This document shows, in pieces, positions 54,678 to 64,000 of a DNA stretch of 64,000 nucleotides (position 1 is the first letter of the stretch; every line of letters starts with the position of its first letter). Made by a program: the position numbers and the translations under genes. The DNA lies in assembly GCF_003054055.1 (NCBI RefSeq), contig NZ_QBKI01000004.1, forward strand, positions 1 through 64,000. Reading direction: 5' to 3'. The DNA is from Pontibacter mucosus. GTDB lineage: Bacteria; Bacteroidota; Bacteroidia; Cytophagales; Hymenobacteraceae. Below the pieces are notes generated by a model. It searched no databases. It saw only the letters and a program-made list of their open reading frames with translations, and had not been told where the DNA came from.

Positions 54678-55174
54678 AAAAAGGGGTTTAAAGGGTTTTT
54701 GGTTGTATTCAGTTGGTTGTGTGTATCAGTTTTTGCTGAAATTTTTAGGCAATAGCATTCCACCCACGCTTTTGGGCGTGCTATTTTAAATCGGGTTATT
54801 TCCAGCTTTGGGTGCTACCTGTTGGAGAGCCTGGCAGTGAGGCATTTCCATACTTTGTTACACCATTTGGCTATGGCTGGGCTACCTGAATTGCCTGAAA
54901 ATTTTACTTAATAATTACAGAAACAGTCTATTTAACGAGACAAGTATAAAGCAAAAAAGTGATACAGTATATATAGAAGGAGTTAATTTTTTAACTAACC
55001 CAATTATAAATTGCACTGATATTTAATTATGTTAAAACAATAAACAGGTAAGTTATAGTGTAATCATTCCAATAGATACACTACAAAACCATACCATAAA
55101 TGGTATATATTAAATAAACAATATAATCGTTTATCCTATGTTAAATTGTGTCAAAATATTTTCATAAAAACGCA
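54678..55174. other. Intergenic region between the two T9SS genes
   Basis: AT-rich spacer with no credible gene. A perfect palindrome ATACCAT-AA-ATGGTAT lies at 55091-55106 and might be an operator. A CACGC/GCGTG hairpin is near 54763. An AAGTATA copy lies at about 54941. Confidence 0.5.
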
Positions 55175-55205
55175 AAAGAGCCGGGTAAAATACCCGGCTC
55201 TTTCA
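55175..55205 (-). terminator. Terminator of the 2392-residue T9SS protein gene
   Basis: A perfect 13-bp stem AAAGAGCCGGGTA/TACCCGGCTCTTT (55175-55187 with 55191-55203) with a 3-base loop. Confidence 0.88.
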
Positions 55206-55227
55206 GCTTTAAACCCTATTAATGTTC

Positions 55228-58200
55228 TTATTCTCTCAGCATCTTAATCTGGTGCATCTTGCCGTCCAGGTAAACCCGGAGGAAGTACACACCGTGTGGC
55301 AGGTCACCCCTGATGTCAAGATTCACCGTGTTGAAGCCCTCTTCCACCACCACGGTCTGCTCCATCAACTGACGGCCGACGGCGTTCCACATGGTTACCT
55401 GCACCTGCCCGCTGTTCTCGGCAGCAATGTCCAGGGTAATCTTCGTGGTGAATGGGTTCGGGAAGGCTTTCACCTTGCTGGCCACCTCACTGAAGGTTAC
55501 AGCCTTGGTAGTGAAATACTCGAACCTGCCATCTTCATCAATCTGCTTCAGGCGGTAGTAGCGGGTGCCGCGCTTGCCGTTCTCCTTATCGTTGTACTGG
55601 TACACCTGCTTGATAACAGTGTTGCCATTCTTGGTCGGCACGAAGTCCAGCTTGCGGAAGTTGAAGCCGTCCTGCGACACCTGCACCTCGAAGCCGGTGT
55701 TGTTCTCCTCAGAAGCCGTAGCCCACTCCAGCAGCACGTTGTTACCCTGCTTGGCCGCCGTGAAGTAAATGATCTCTACCGGGAGGGGAACTGCAGGCAC
55801 TGTTGTATACCTTCCTGCATAAACCGTATAGCAAGCACTTTCATCGGCGACCACATCCACTCTTACAGCGAATGTACCGCCTGGTATCGATTGTATGGTC
55901 AATACTGGCCCGTTTACTTCCGGCACAACTACCCAATTACCGTCTTCGCCGTCGCCAGTGTACCAGGTATAAGAGATAGCATCGCCGTTATCCTCGAAAG
56001 TGTTACTTGCCGTGAACCTGGCTAGCTTACCTGACTCCAGTTGCTTTGACTCAATCACTTCCCCAGCTTCATTGGTGATAATGATATCTCCTTTCGGTTC
56101 TATGCGCTTATCTTCAATTACAGTTGCCTGTCCTACTGTAGTTGTACAGCCGGTAGTGCCGTTGGTTCCACGAATGCTGTAAGTTCCGGCAAGCACTGGT
56201 CCGAGTGTAATTTCTCCTCCTGTGCCATTTGCCGAGCTACCCACAAGCTGTCCGGATGAATTGAGCAACTGATATGCTACCCCACTTTGCGAATTAGAGA
56301 TAGTAACCATAGCCCCTGAGCTTGGGTATTCCGTAGTTACCTCGCAATAGCTGCCGCCAGTGGCTGCAATGGCAAGTGGAAGCGGGTTCTCTGCTACAGT
56401 TATTGAACCAGACATGTCTCTCGGACAGGCCGCTCTGCCAGGCTGGCTGGCTACCGTTATTGCTCTTACAGCATAAGTACCTGCCGTGAAGCTTCCGGTG
56501 AAGTTGAAAGCCCCTGATTGACTCGCAGTTCTTGTAACTGTTGCCACCTGTGTACCATTTCTCAAAAGGTTATAAGTGGTATTAGGCTCTGACCCACTTA
56601 GGCCTATCGTAACACCTGAACCTGCACAGTAGCTTGTGGCACTGCTGGTAATATCATAGACAGTTGGCAATGGTGTAATATTCAGCTGCAAGTTTTGTGA
56701 AGTCACTACTGGTGGGCATGTACCTCTTACCTCCACATAGTATAAGCCTGCATCTGCAGCGGTAGCACTGGCAATGTTAAGCGTTGCTGATGTAGCACCT
56801 GAGATTCTACCGCCATTACTTAATAGACTTCCCGCACTATTAGGATTATCGCTGGCGCGCTTGAACCACTGGTAAGTCAAGCCGGTTCCCGTTGCATTTA
56901 CAGAGAGTGTAGCTGTATTACCCACGCAGGCAGCATTTACTGTCGTGCTAGTTATAGCAGGCACAGTATTGACGTTCATGGTTACCTCAGTAGAGGTAGT
57001 GCCTCCTGCACAGTTCCCACTTAACGGGTCTTGGCTGTCTGTATCAGAGGTAAACACTATTGTTACCACATCGCCCTGTACAAAGTTCCTATTTGGACCA
57101 ACAGTCGTCCAGGTTAATGCATCAGCATTGCCTGAGTAGCGGGTGGTATTGAATGTGGTTCCATTTATACGCCACTCTAACACCAGATTGATGTTGCTCC
57201 AGAACGGAAACTCTGAATTGAGGTTAGCTGTAAATGTAACTGCATCACCAGGGCATATCGGGTTACTGTTAGCCGTTAGTGTAATATCATAGTTGTACAG
57301 CTGCGAGGTATAAGTTCTGGAGGATATTCTTCTGTTAAAGTTAGGTCCGCATGCAGTTGTGTTAGATGTCACATAAACTGCGTAATAATCCAGAGAAGAC
57401 AAACCTGCATTACTAAAGATTGGAGTTCCAGGGCCTATATTATTCTCCTGGTTCTTAGTCCACTGGTAAGTAAACCCACTCTCTAACCGCACCCCGTTTG
57501 CACCGAAGTTGATAATCGGGTTAAAGTACCTGTAAGCGTTTTGTTTGATAATATCTGGCGTATTTGCTGGGAATGGGTAGTTAGGGTTAGCAACCGGTAA
57601 CTCTAAAGGCCCAATCAACCTGCCACTTGCATCCACTGGATCTCCATTCGCATTGGTTAAGTATGGATAGATAATAGACTCTGCGTCACGCACAATCCAC
57701 GCTTCGTGGTTCACATTGTCACCCTGGCAGAAAGGCTTCAGAGAAGATATCACCACCACTCTGTACTGCGACTCTCTAACAGTAACTGTCTTCTCAGCGA
57801 AACTTGTACAGCCCTGTCCGTTAGTGAAAGCATAGCGGATAGTATGTGTACCTGGGCCTGCAGCACATGGTGAGAAAGTTCTAGTAGTGTTATTTATACC
57901 AGGACCAGAGAATGTACCTCCTGTTGGCGAACCAGTCAGTGTTACGCTACTACCACCAGTATAGAAGATATCTCCATCATTCAGTCCTGAGAAACTTACT
58001 GTAGGCACTGGGTTTACTGTAATCGTAACTGTAGGCGATGTGATAGCATTACATGGTGAAGAACTTACAACTCTTCTGAATGATGTTGTAGTAGTTAATG
58101 CGCCCGGCTGGTAGTTTCTACCATTATTCGTTCCTGCTGCGGCAACCCAGGCACCATTAGCGCCTACCCGCTGTTCCCAGAGGTAAGTATAAGTACCTGT

Positions 58201-61200
58201 ACCACCTGTTGGCAGGCTACCGTTAATCTGAGTAGGCGTTCCCTCAGAACATATAGTTGTCTGTGTAGCAGTTATAGTATTGTTGCTTATAACTGGTGTG
58301 AAAGTTACTGCTACAGGCTCGCTAAAGCTCTCACACTGGCCTCCGCTCACCACTCTCCTGAAATATACAGTAGTTGAAGACGTCACTGATCTGCTTGCCG
58401 GAGTATAAGTAGCAGTGTTCGCTCCGGTTCCATTCGTCACATTGGTAAAAGTACCACTAGCAGAAGTACTGGTTTGCCACTGGAAAGTATAAGGAGTACT
58501 GCCGCCACTCAAGCTTGTACCTGCCGCCTGGCCTAGAGCTGCCACCGGAGAGTTGGAACAAACAGTTTGTGCTCCAGAAATCTGGTTGCCAGCAATCGGT
58601 GAGTTAACAATTATGGCCACTGCATTGCTTTCGCTTGAGCAGTTCTCAGAAGTCACCACACGGCGGTAGTATATAGTACCCAAGGTAGTAGTGGATGGCG
58701 TGTAGCTAATCTGATTGCTTGTACCCGGTGCTGTAGTCCACTGGTCTGAGCCGTTAGGGCTTTGCTGCCACTGGTAGGTCTTAGCATTAACGCCACCTGT
58801 CACTGCTCCACCAAGCGCAGAGGCTGTGGCGCCTTGGCAGTAGGTAGCAGCACCGGAGATAGTATTGGCTGTTATAGCTGGAGTTACGGTCACCCCAATC
58901 ACATTACTTACATTATTTGCACACTCTCCCGAAGTAACTAAACGGCGGTAATACACTGTACCTGCAGTTGCTGTAGATGGTGTATAGGTAGCTGCTGTTG
59001 CGCTAGTAATATTTGTAAATGTACCTGTTGCACTTGAGCTGCTCTGCCACTGGTACGTATAAGCTCCTGTACCGCCAGCAACTGCACCACCTAGTGCTGT
59101 AGCTTCTGCACCCTGGCAATATGCCTGTACACCAGCAATTGTGTTTTCGGTGATACTTGGTGTTACGGTAACGGCAAAGGTATTACTAGTGCTAGTGCAA
59201 GTACCAGAGATAATAGTACGGCGATAATAAATTGTGCCTGCAGTTGCGGTAGATGGCGTATAGTTGGCTACATTATTAGTGCCTGCCGCTGCGCCCCAAG
59301 TTGTTTCATCTGTACTTTGCTCCCAAAGGTAAGTATAGTTTCCTGTGCCGCCACTTAGAGTACCAGCTGTAATTAAAGGTGTGGCTGTAGCGTTTTGACA
59401 GTAAGCCGCAGTGCCTGTAATAGTATTATTGGCAATAAACGGCTGTACTGTCAGTGTGATAGTACTAGTCGCTGTATTACATGCTGTAGTTGCATTCTGG
59501 GCTTGTAGTGTAATAGTAGCGGTACCTGGGCGCGATGCATTCACTATAACAGTAGAGGTTACCTCGCCTGTCACAGGGTCCAGCACATCATTACTACCAG
59601 ACACTGTGAAGTTAGCATTATTAGAAGTCCAGGTGGCTTCTCTATCTGTGCCTGAATAGATACCTGTTACCGTAAAAGAAGTGGTTCCGGCACTATTCTG
59701 ACAGATAGTTCTTGCAGCAGGTGCAGGGGCCACTATGTTTGCTGTTGGTTGTGGCAATACTGTTACCTCCTGTGGTAACGATGTCTTGGTACACAGCTGA
59801 GTATCTTCGTCTTCTTCGTTGGTATTACTTACCACTACCCTATAGAAACCCTCGTCTTCTGCCTCATAAACTCGATCTTGTGCTCCAGCAATTGCCTCAA
59901 AGTCAGTGCCGTTCTCACTAAACTCCCACTGATACAAATAGATTTGCCCTGGAGGAGCCTGATTAGCTGAGAATCTTACGAAACCACCCTCACAAAAAGT
60001 AGTAGACCCTGTAACTAAAATGGTAGCCTCGTCAGGCACATCCGCTACTTTTACTGCAATAGGCGTTGACGTAAGTGTGCAGCCTTTATCTGTTCTAACT
60101 GTAACGTAGTATGTTCCGGTTGTTGTAGCCTGGTAAGAGCTAGCGTTGCCAACAGGCGCCTCACTCGCCGTGCTAAACCACTGATAATTATAACCAACCA
60201 CATTTTCTACCACTAACTCCACATAGTTCTCTGGGCAGAACTCTGTTGGGCCTATGGGTGTGATAGTTACGTTCGGAAGAGGATTCACAACAACTGTTAC
60301 TGTCTGTGCCACCGACTCACAGCCATCGGTTGTACCATATACCGTGTAGGTGGTGGTTTCCGTTGGCCTTACATTTATACTTGCACCAGTAGCTGGCCCT
60401 TCTATACCAGTAGTAGGCTCCCAACGGTACGTAGTAGCCCCACTTGCTGTAAGCGTTGTGCGCTCACCTGCACATACCTCTGTGTTAGGGCTTACTGTAA
60501 CTTCAGGCAAGGCCTTTACTATTATTGTCTGAGTGGCTGTATTAGTACACCCGTTTCCATTAGTGAAAGTATAAGTGATTTCATGATCTCCCACACCCGC
60601 TACTGCCGGATCAAATATGCCATCCACTACACCAGTGCCTGAATAATTACCATTAGCAGGATCGCCTCCTGTTAATGCGAATGGTGCAGCACTTATGCAG
60701 ACAGCTTCAATAGGAGCCAGTGTAACTACTGGTAGCGGATTCTCTGTAACTGTGATAACATTAGAGTTGGTAGCGCATCCGTTTGTGGTTACTACCACCC
60801 TGTAGTCACCAGAGGCATCAGCAACAAACGAGGTACCTATGGCATCCTCAATATCGTCGCCGTTTAGTTGCCACTGGTAAGATGCCCCTTCTACAGGCGT
60901 TACATTCAACTGTACAGTACCCTCAGCACAGAACTCAACTGGTCCACTAGCCTCTATTTCAGCTACCGGAAATGCATTAACGGCAACTGTGAAGTTGGCT
61001 GGGGCGCCAGGTTTACCACAGGCATTGAGCGCTGTAACTGACAATACCACAGTGCCAGCCTCTTCTCCGAAAGATAAAGTAGCGGTGGCAGCAGTAGCGC
61101 CAGCCGTAATAGTTGCCGAACCAGACACTACAGTCCATTGGTAAGAAGTAGCCCCGGAAACAGCTGCGATGGAGTAATTTCCAGTGCTGTTAACGCAAAC

Positions 61201-62406
61201 AGAAGCAGCTCCGGCCACATCACCAGGAGTGAGTAGCGGAACAACCGTTTTGGAAAAAGCTTCGGATGCTAAGCCATTATGGGGCGGTCCGGTTGGGTTT
61301 CTGACTACTATACTTAGAGTACCTGCAGCGGCAAGCTCTGTTTCTGTAACTGTTGTCGTTAAGGATGTTCTGCTGGCTACTGTAGCAGGTCTTTCACTGC
61401 CGTTTATTAACACAACAGCACCAGTGCCAAAGTTGGTACCAGTGATAGTCAGTGTAGTAGCAGGATCACCTTGTGAGATACATTCAGGCGTTACGCTGGT
61501 GATAGTAGGTCGCTGGTTGTTAACTACAAATGCATTGCTGGTAGCTTGCGCAAGAGTGCCGCTGGAGGCTATTAACGTGTAACCATCTCCCGGTAAGTCT
61601 ATTCTCAGGTTGCTGAAAGTAGCAACACCATTTACTGCAGCAACCGGATTTGTACCGCTTAACGTGCCGCCGCCAGGGTTTGTACCTATGGCAAGTGCAA
61701 CTGATGCAGTTGCACCCGGTCCGGTCGTAACGGTGTTACCAAACTGGTCTACCACGGCAACCTGTGGTGCTGGATTTATAGTTGCTCCAATAGCTGTATT
61801 AGTTGGCTGCTGTCTGAAGGCTAAACCTCTGGCAGCACCAGCAGCCATTGTAAGATTAGCAACAGTTGTGTTAGAACCTAACCCGGAAATATTAGCATTA
61901 CCCTCAATAAAAACTGTTCCTGTAGAGGGTAAAGGAACCGCACCTGAAATTGGTTGTACCTGAATCCCGCTTATGGTGATAGCTTCAGTGTTATTACCAC
62001 TGTTATTATAGGTAATATTAAATGTAAGGGTTTTATTGTCTGTAGATATTGTTGGCCTGAAAATTCTATTAGAATTAATATTTCCACCACTGCTTCTTAG
62101 GGAAACAGCGGTACCACTATTAGGATTAAACCTCCAGTTATCTTCTACTTTTAAAACTAAAGTACTGGTATTAAAGTCTCCTCCAATTTCCTCCCTTATT
62201 ACCACATCTCCTATCCCAACAAATCCTGGGGTGGCACCATTCTGGGCTTGGTCTACTGTGGCACTTACATTAACAGGTGTAATTGGAGTAATGGCTGCCC
62301 ATAAATAGACTGTTGTAATTAAAGCAAACAGGAAAACGCCAGACAAAGCTATGTACCTTTTTGCCTGGGATGCCTGCGCAATCAACTGAGTAAAACGTTG
62401 TTTCAT
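55228..62406 (-). CDS. Giant T9SS cargo adhesin-like protein with tandem Ig-like repeats
   Basis: A 2392-residue surface protein. The N-terminal 36 residues form a long signal peptide with a hydrophobic core near 18-36. Several Ig/PKD-like segments follow (IPT-like TITSVTPECISQGDPATTL near residue 305). Five tandem repeats of about 90-100 residues occur at nucleotides about 58,010-59,440, each with xxNTIxGxxxYCQGA... and YTYQWQ/YLWEQ... elements. Ig-like units continue to a type A C-terminal sorting domain (KAFPNPFTTKITLDI, YFLRVYLDGKMHQIKMLRE). It is probably an adhesion or matrix protein at the cell surface. Confidence 0.9.
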   Translation of the reverse strand: MKQRFTQLIAQASQAKRYIALSGVFLFALITTVYLWAAITPITPVNVSATVDQAQNGATPGFVGIGDVVIREEIGGDFNTSTLVLKVEDNWRFNPNSGTAVSLRSSGGNINSNRIFRPTISTDNKTLTFNITYNNSGNNTEAITISGIQVQPISGAVPLPSTGTVFIEGNANISGLGSNTTVANLTMAAGAARGLAFRQQPTNTAIGATINPAPQVAVVDQFGNTVTTGPGATASVALAIGTNPGGGTLSGTNPVAAVNGVATFSNLRIDLPGDGYTLIASSGTLAQATSNAFVVNNQRPTITSVTPECISQGDPATTLTITGTNFGTGAVVLINGSERPATVASRTSLTTTVTETELAAAGTLSIVVRNPTGPPHNGLASEAFSKTVVPLLTPGDVAGAASVCVNSTGNYSIAAVSGATSYQWTVVSGSATITAGATAATATLSFGEEAGTVVLSVTALNACGKPGAPANFTVAVNAFPVAEIEASGPVEFCAEGTVQLNVTPVEGASYQWQLNGDDIEDAIGTSFVADASGDYRVVVTTNGCATNSNVITVTENPLPVVTLAPIEAVCISAAPFALTGGDPANGNYSGTGVVDGIFDPAVAGVGDHEITYTFTNGNGCTNTATQTIIVKALPEVTVSPNTEVCAGERTTLTASGATTYRWEPTTGIEGPATGASINVRPTETTTYTVYGTTDGCESVAQTVTVVVNPLPNVTITPIGPTEFCPENYVELVVENVVGYNYQWFSTASEAPVGNASSYQATTTGTYYVTVRTDKGCTLTSTPIAVKVADVPDEATILVTGSTTFCEGGFVRFSANQAPPGQIYLYQWEFSENGTDFEAIAGAQDRVYEAEDEGFYRVVVSNTNEEDEDTQLCTKTSLPQEVTVLPQPTANIVAPAPAARTICQNSAGTTSFTVTGIYSGTDREATWTSNNANFTVSGSNDVLDPVTGEVTSTVIVNASRPGTATITLQAQNATTACNTATSTITLTVQPFIANNTITGTAAYCQNATATPLITAGTLSGGTGNYTYLWEQSTDETTWGAAAGTNNVANYTPSTATAGTIYYRRTIISGTCTSTSNTFAVTVTPSITENTIAGVQAYCQGAEATALGGAVAGGTGAYTYQWQSSSSATGTFTNITSATAATYTPSTATAGTVYYRRLVTSGECANNVSNVIGVTVTPAITANTISGAATYCQGATASALGGAVTGGVNAKTYQWQQSPNGSDQWTTAPGTSNQISYTPSTTTLGTIYYRRVVTSENCSSESNAVAIIVNSPIAGNQISGAQTVCSNSPVAALGQAAGTSLSGGSTPYTFQWQTSTSASGTFTNVTNGTGANTATYTPASRSVTSSTTVYFRRVVSGGQCESFSEPVAVTFTPVISNNTITATQTTICSEGTPTQINGSLPTGGTGTYTYLWEQRVGANGAWVAAAGTNNGRNYQPGALTTTTSFRRVVSSSPCNAITSPTVTITVNPVPTVSFSGLNDGDIFYTGGSSVTLTGSPTGGTFSGPGINNTTRTFSPCAAGPGTHTIRYAFTNGQGCTSFAEKTVTVRESQYRVVVISSLKPFCQGDNVNHEAWIVRDAESIIYPYLTNANGDPVDASGRLIGPLELPVANPNYPFPANTPDIIKQNAYRYFNPIINFGANGVRLESGFTYQWTKNQENNIGPGTPIFSNAGLSSLDYYAVYVTSNTTACGPNFNRRISSRTYTSQLYNYDITLTANSNPICPGDAVTFTANLNSEFPFWSNINLVLEWRINGTTFNTTRYSGNADALTWTTVGPNRNFVQGDVVTIVFTSDTDSQDPLSGNCAGGTTSTEVTMNVNTVPAITSTTVNAACVGNTATLSVNATGTGLTYQWFKRASDNPNSAGSLLSNGGRISGATSATLNIASATAADAGLYYVEVRGTCPPVVTSQNLQLNITPLPTVYDITSSATSYCAGSGVTIGLSGSEPNTTYNLLRNGTQVATVTRTASQSGAFNFTGSFTAGTYAVRAITVASQPGRAACPRDMSGSITVAENPLPLAIAATGGSYCEVTTEYPSSGAMVTISNSQSGVAYQLLNSSGQLVGSSANGTGGEITLGPVLAGTYSIRGTNGTTGCTTTVGQATVIEDKRIEPKGDIIITNEAGEVIESKQLESGKLARFTASNTFEDNGDAISYTWYTGDGEDGNWVVVPEVNGPVLTIQSIPGGTFAVRVDVVADESACYTVYAGRYTTVPAVPLPVEIIYFTAAKQGNNVLLEWATASEENNTGFEVQVSQDGFNFRKLDFVPTKNGNTVIKQVYQYNDKENGKRGTRYYRLKQIDEDGRFEYFTTKAVTFSEVASKVKAFPNPFTTKITLDIAAENSGQVQVTMWNAVGRQLMEQTVVVEEGFNTVNLDIRGDLPHGVYFLRVYLDGKMHQIKMLRE

Positions 62407-63173
62407 AAAATGTGGGAATAAGATTGGGGTTTAAGGCTGTATGCTTTGGCCTTGGTGATGCTTGTGGGTCAGGTGAAACGAAAGCCTGGGGCTTTACAGT
62501 AGGGCAAAGTATAGCTAGGCAATAGGTTTATTAGCCGATTTTACCAGCTAAAACCATATTGCAGATAGGCTAAGTCTAGTCAACCTATAGAGTTGGGGAT
62601 ATAGAGCGCAGGAAGAAAATGTGATTCAGGCTACCTCGCTTTGGCCAGGCCCTTAAGGGGCACCACGCACATAGTAGGGGGTAGTGGCTATAGGCATATA
62701 TTCTATTTCTATAGTTTTTTGTTATTATTCAAAGAGAATATACCCAAGTTACTATAAATTGTTACAGAGGCAACGTAATATTTATTCTTAAAATAGTATA
62801 TAATCCTATAGGATTGTACTGCTAAAACTGCCTCATAAACTACTGTTAGTATGCCACATACAGCTTAACACATATACAGGTATGATTTTTTACTATCTAG
62901 GACGCATTGAATTGCACTAAAATAATTTCAATTTTATCTTAAATTTCTTCGTGCATCCACCCTAAAACATTCACCTTCTGAAAGAAGAGGCACTGTGAAA
63001 TGTGGGCACAGGTGGTGGAAGTATACTTAGTATGGGTAGAGTTTATCATACTTGGGGTGAAGTATAAATAGGCATCTAATCAACAACTTACACATGTTAG
63101 CGAAGGCAAATGATTAAGTTCTAGCGTTTAGTTTAACGCTTGTACTATTAAACTCGCCCTTAAAGAGTGTTTC
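62407..63173. other. Long intergenic region upstream of the adhesin and carboxypeptidase genes
   Basis: 767 bp, AT-rich, without a gene that I can support. It holds a perfect 14-bp palindrome AATCCTATAGGATT (62802-62815) and a cluster of AAGTAT copies at 63019-63066 including the palindrome AAGTATACTT (63019-63028). Confidence 0.5.
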
Positions 63174-63202
63174 TTGCACCAGGCGCCTGTATTTTATACT
63201 TG
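63174..63202 (+). promoter_or_regulatory. Probable promoter of the M14 peptidase gene
   Basis: TTG (63174-63176), 18 bases, then TATACTTG (63195-63202), one mismatch from TAnnTTTG. It is 69 bp before the start codon. Confidence 0.45.
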
Positions 63203-63270
63203 CAAAAGCCTCAGCAAAACAGGAAATTGCAGGTATAACCAAACATCTAACCTATTCTTCACCTTTATTC

Positions 63271-64000
63271 ATGAAAAACCTACGCATGCTTGCTGTAGCG
63301 GCCATGCTGGGCCTTAGCCCGGCCGTGGTGGCGCAGCAAACCGAGACGCCGCTTTCCTACTACCTGCCAGCCCAGTTCAGCTACAACAGCAGTATCCCCA
63401 CGCCTAAAGACATCCTAGGGTATAATGTGGGTGAGTGGCACGCCAGCCACGACCAACTGGTGATGTTCATGCGCGAGATGGCGAACCTGTCAGACCGTAT
63501 CAGCATCACCGAGTATGGCCGCACGCACGAAAACCGCCCGCTGTATTTGCTCACCGTCACCTCGCCTAAAAACCACCAGAACATTGAGAAAATAAAGGAG
63601 CAGCACCGCCAACTCACCGACCCGGAAAAATCCGGGAGCCTGAACATAAAGGATATGCCGGCGGTGGTATGGATGGGCTATAGCGTGCACGGCAACGAAC
63701 CCAGCGGCAGCAACGCCTCCCTGCTGGCCGTGTACCACCTGGCAGCCGCGCAGGGTCCGGAGATAGAGAAACTACTGGATGAAACCATCATCCTCATTGA
63801 CCCCTCCATTAACCCCGATGGCATGAACCGCTTTGCCAGCTGGGTGAACTCGCACCGCAGCAAGAACCTGGTCACCGACCCCAATAGCGCCGAGTTTAGC
63901 GAGGCCTGGCCCCGTGGCCGCACCAACCACTACTGGTTCGACCTGAACCGCGACTGGCTGCCGCTGCAGCACCCGGAGTCGAAGGGCAGGCTGGCCAAGT
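63271..64000 (+). CDS. M14-family zinc carboxypeptidase (partial, cut by window end)
   Basis: ATG at 63271 opens a frame that stays open to the window edge (243 residues seen). A signal peptide (1-22, ending VVAQ) is followed by the catalytic domain. The zinc ligands HxxE are His140 and Glu143 (SVHGNEPSG), and NPDGMNRF (181-188) with DLNRDWLPLQHPE (about 224-236) match M14 carboxypeptidases of the Bacteroidota type. The third zinc His and the catalytic Glu would be to the right of the edge. Presumably periplasmic or secreted. Confidence 0.9.
   Translation, partial: MKNLRMLAVAAMLGLSPAVVAQQTETPLSYYLPAQFSYNSSIPTPKDILGYNVGEWHASHDQLVMFMREMANLSDRISITEYGRTHENRPLYLLTVTSPKNHQNIEKIKEQHRQLTDPEKSGSLNIKDMPAVVWMGYSVHGNEPSGSNASLLAVYHLAAAQGPEIEKLLDETIILIDPSINPDGMNRFASWVNSHRSKNLVTDPNSAEFSEAWPRGRTNHYWFDLNRDWLPLQHPESKGRLAK

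Noticed and set aside
57900-61300. Repeat-rich DNA that could suggest a CRISPR or satellite array
   Set aside because: The repeats are in frame, of about 90-100 codons, degenerate, and belong to the adhesin gene.
63195-63202. TATACTTTG copies as a general promoter -7 element
   Set aside because: Most copies of the dispersed motif lack a TTG at 19-20 bases and lie inside genes in both orientations; only the copy at 63195 fits the promoter pattern in part.

Overview
The window is a chromosomal segment of a Bacteroidota bacterium, most likely of the Cytophagales/Hymenobacteraceae type (Pontibacter-like; inferred, not proven). The evidence is: promoters of the form TTG-N19-TAnnTTTG, almost no Shine-Dalgarno sites, type IX secretion (T9SS) C-terminal sorting domains, a complete alternative complex III (Act) plus caa3-type oxidase operon, and a GSCFA protein. 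No prophage, CRISPR array, plasmid function or rRNA gene lies inside the window. 

Layout. 1-752: five tandem leftward promoters that probably drive an rRNA operon beyond the left edge. 753-5087 (minus): rel, a fur-family gene, a STAS gene and purA in one operon, with a clear promoter at 5170-5199. 5331-5412: tRNA-Leu(UAG). 5499-9200 (plus): tig, clpP and clpX. 9279-13012 (minus): BtuF-like and BtuC-like importer genes, queD, lpxB and an unannotated 39-residue membrane peptide. 13080-14637 (plus): hldD and a secreted YciI-like protein. 14724-15158: a GxxExxY gene bracketed by inverted copies of a dispersed repeat. 15293-22481 (minus): an NtrY-like sensor kinase overlapping a giant outer-membrane barrel gene. 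22669-39112 (minus): a 16-gene respiratory operon (actABCDEF, cytochrome oxidase, heme A synthesis and assembly factors) with one promoter at 39154-39183 and a strong terminator at 22606-22647. 39644-40719 (plus): rpsF-rpsR-rplI. 40969-51170: GSCFA protein, YyaL-like protein, SDR, a 1100-residue propeller-amidohydrolase, a REP-associated transposase with flanking REPs, a serine hydrolase and a DsbA-like protein. 51333-52121: a TerB-like protein. 52350-62406 (minus): two T9SS cargo proteins of 775 and 2392 residues with nearly identical 3' ends. 63271-64000: the start of an M14 carboxypeptidase, cut by the window edge. 

How the parts work together. The respiratory operon would make a quinol:cytochrome c oxidoreductase feeding an aa3/caa3 oxidase, together with the enzymes that make its heme A and factors that load copper. 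Tig, ClpP and ClpX form a protein-quality module. Rel and PurA share an operon, linking alarmone control with GTP-consuming purine synthesis. 

The most unusual features are not genes. (1) A short motif, AAGTAT/ATACTT (mostly AAGTATA), is repeated throughout the window in both orientations, inside genes and between them, and forms the arms of several terminators, much like the DNA-uptake sequences of Neisseria and Pasteurellaceae. (2) A degenerate ~42-bp repeat begins directly at the stop codons of three genes and brackets the GxxExxY gene. (3) A REP-transposase unit lies between inverted double-hairpin REPs and has an altered HUH motif. (4) An array of five near-perfect promoters points out of the left edge.
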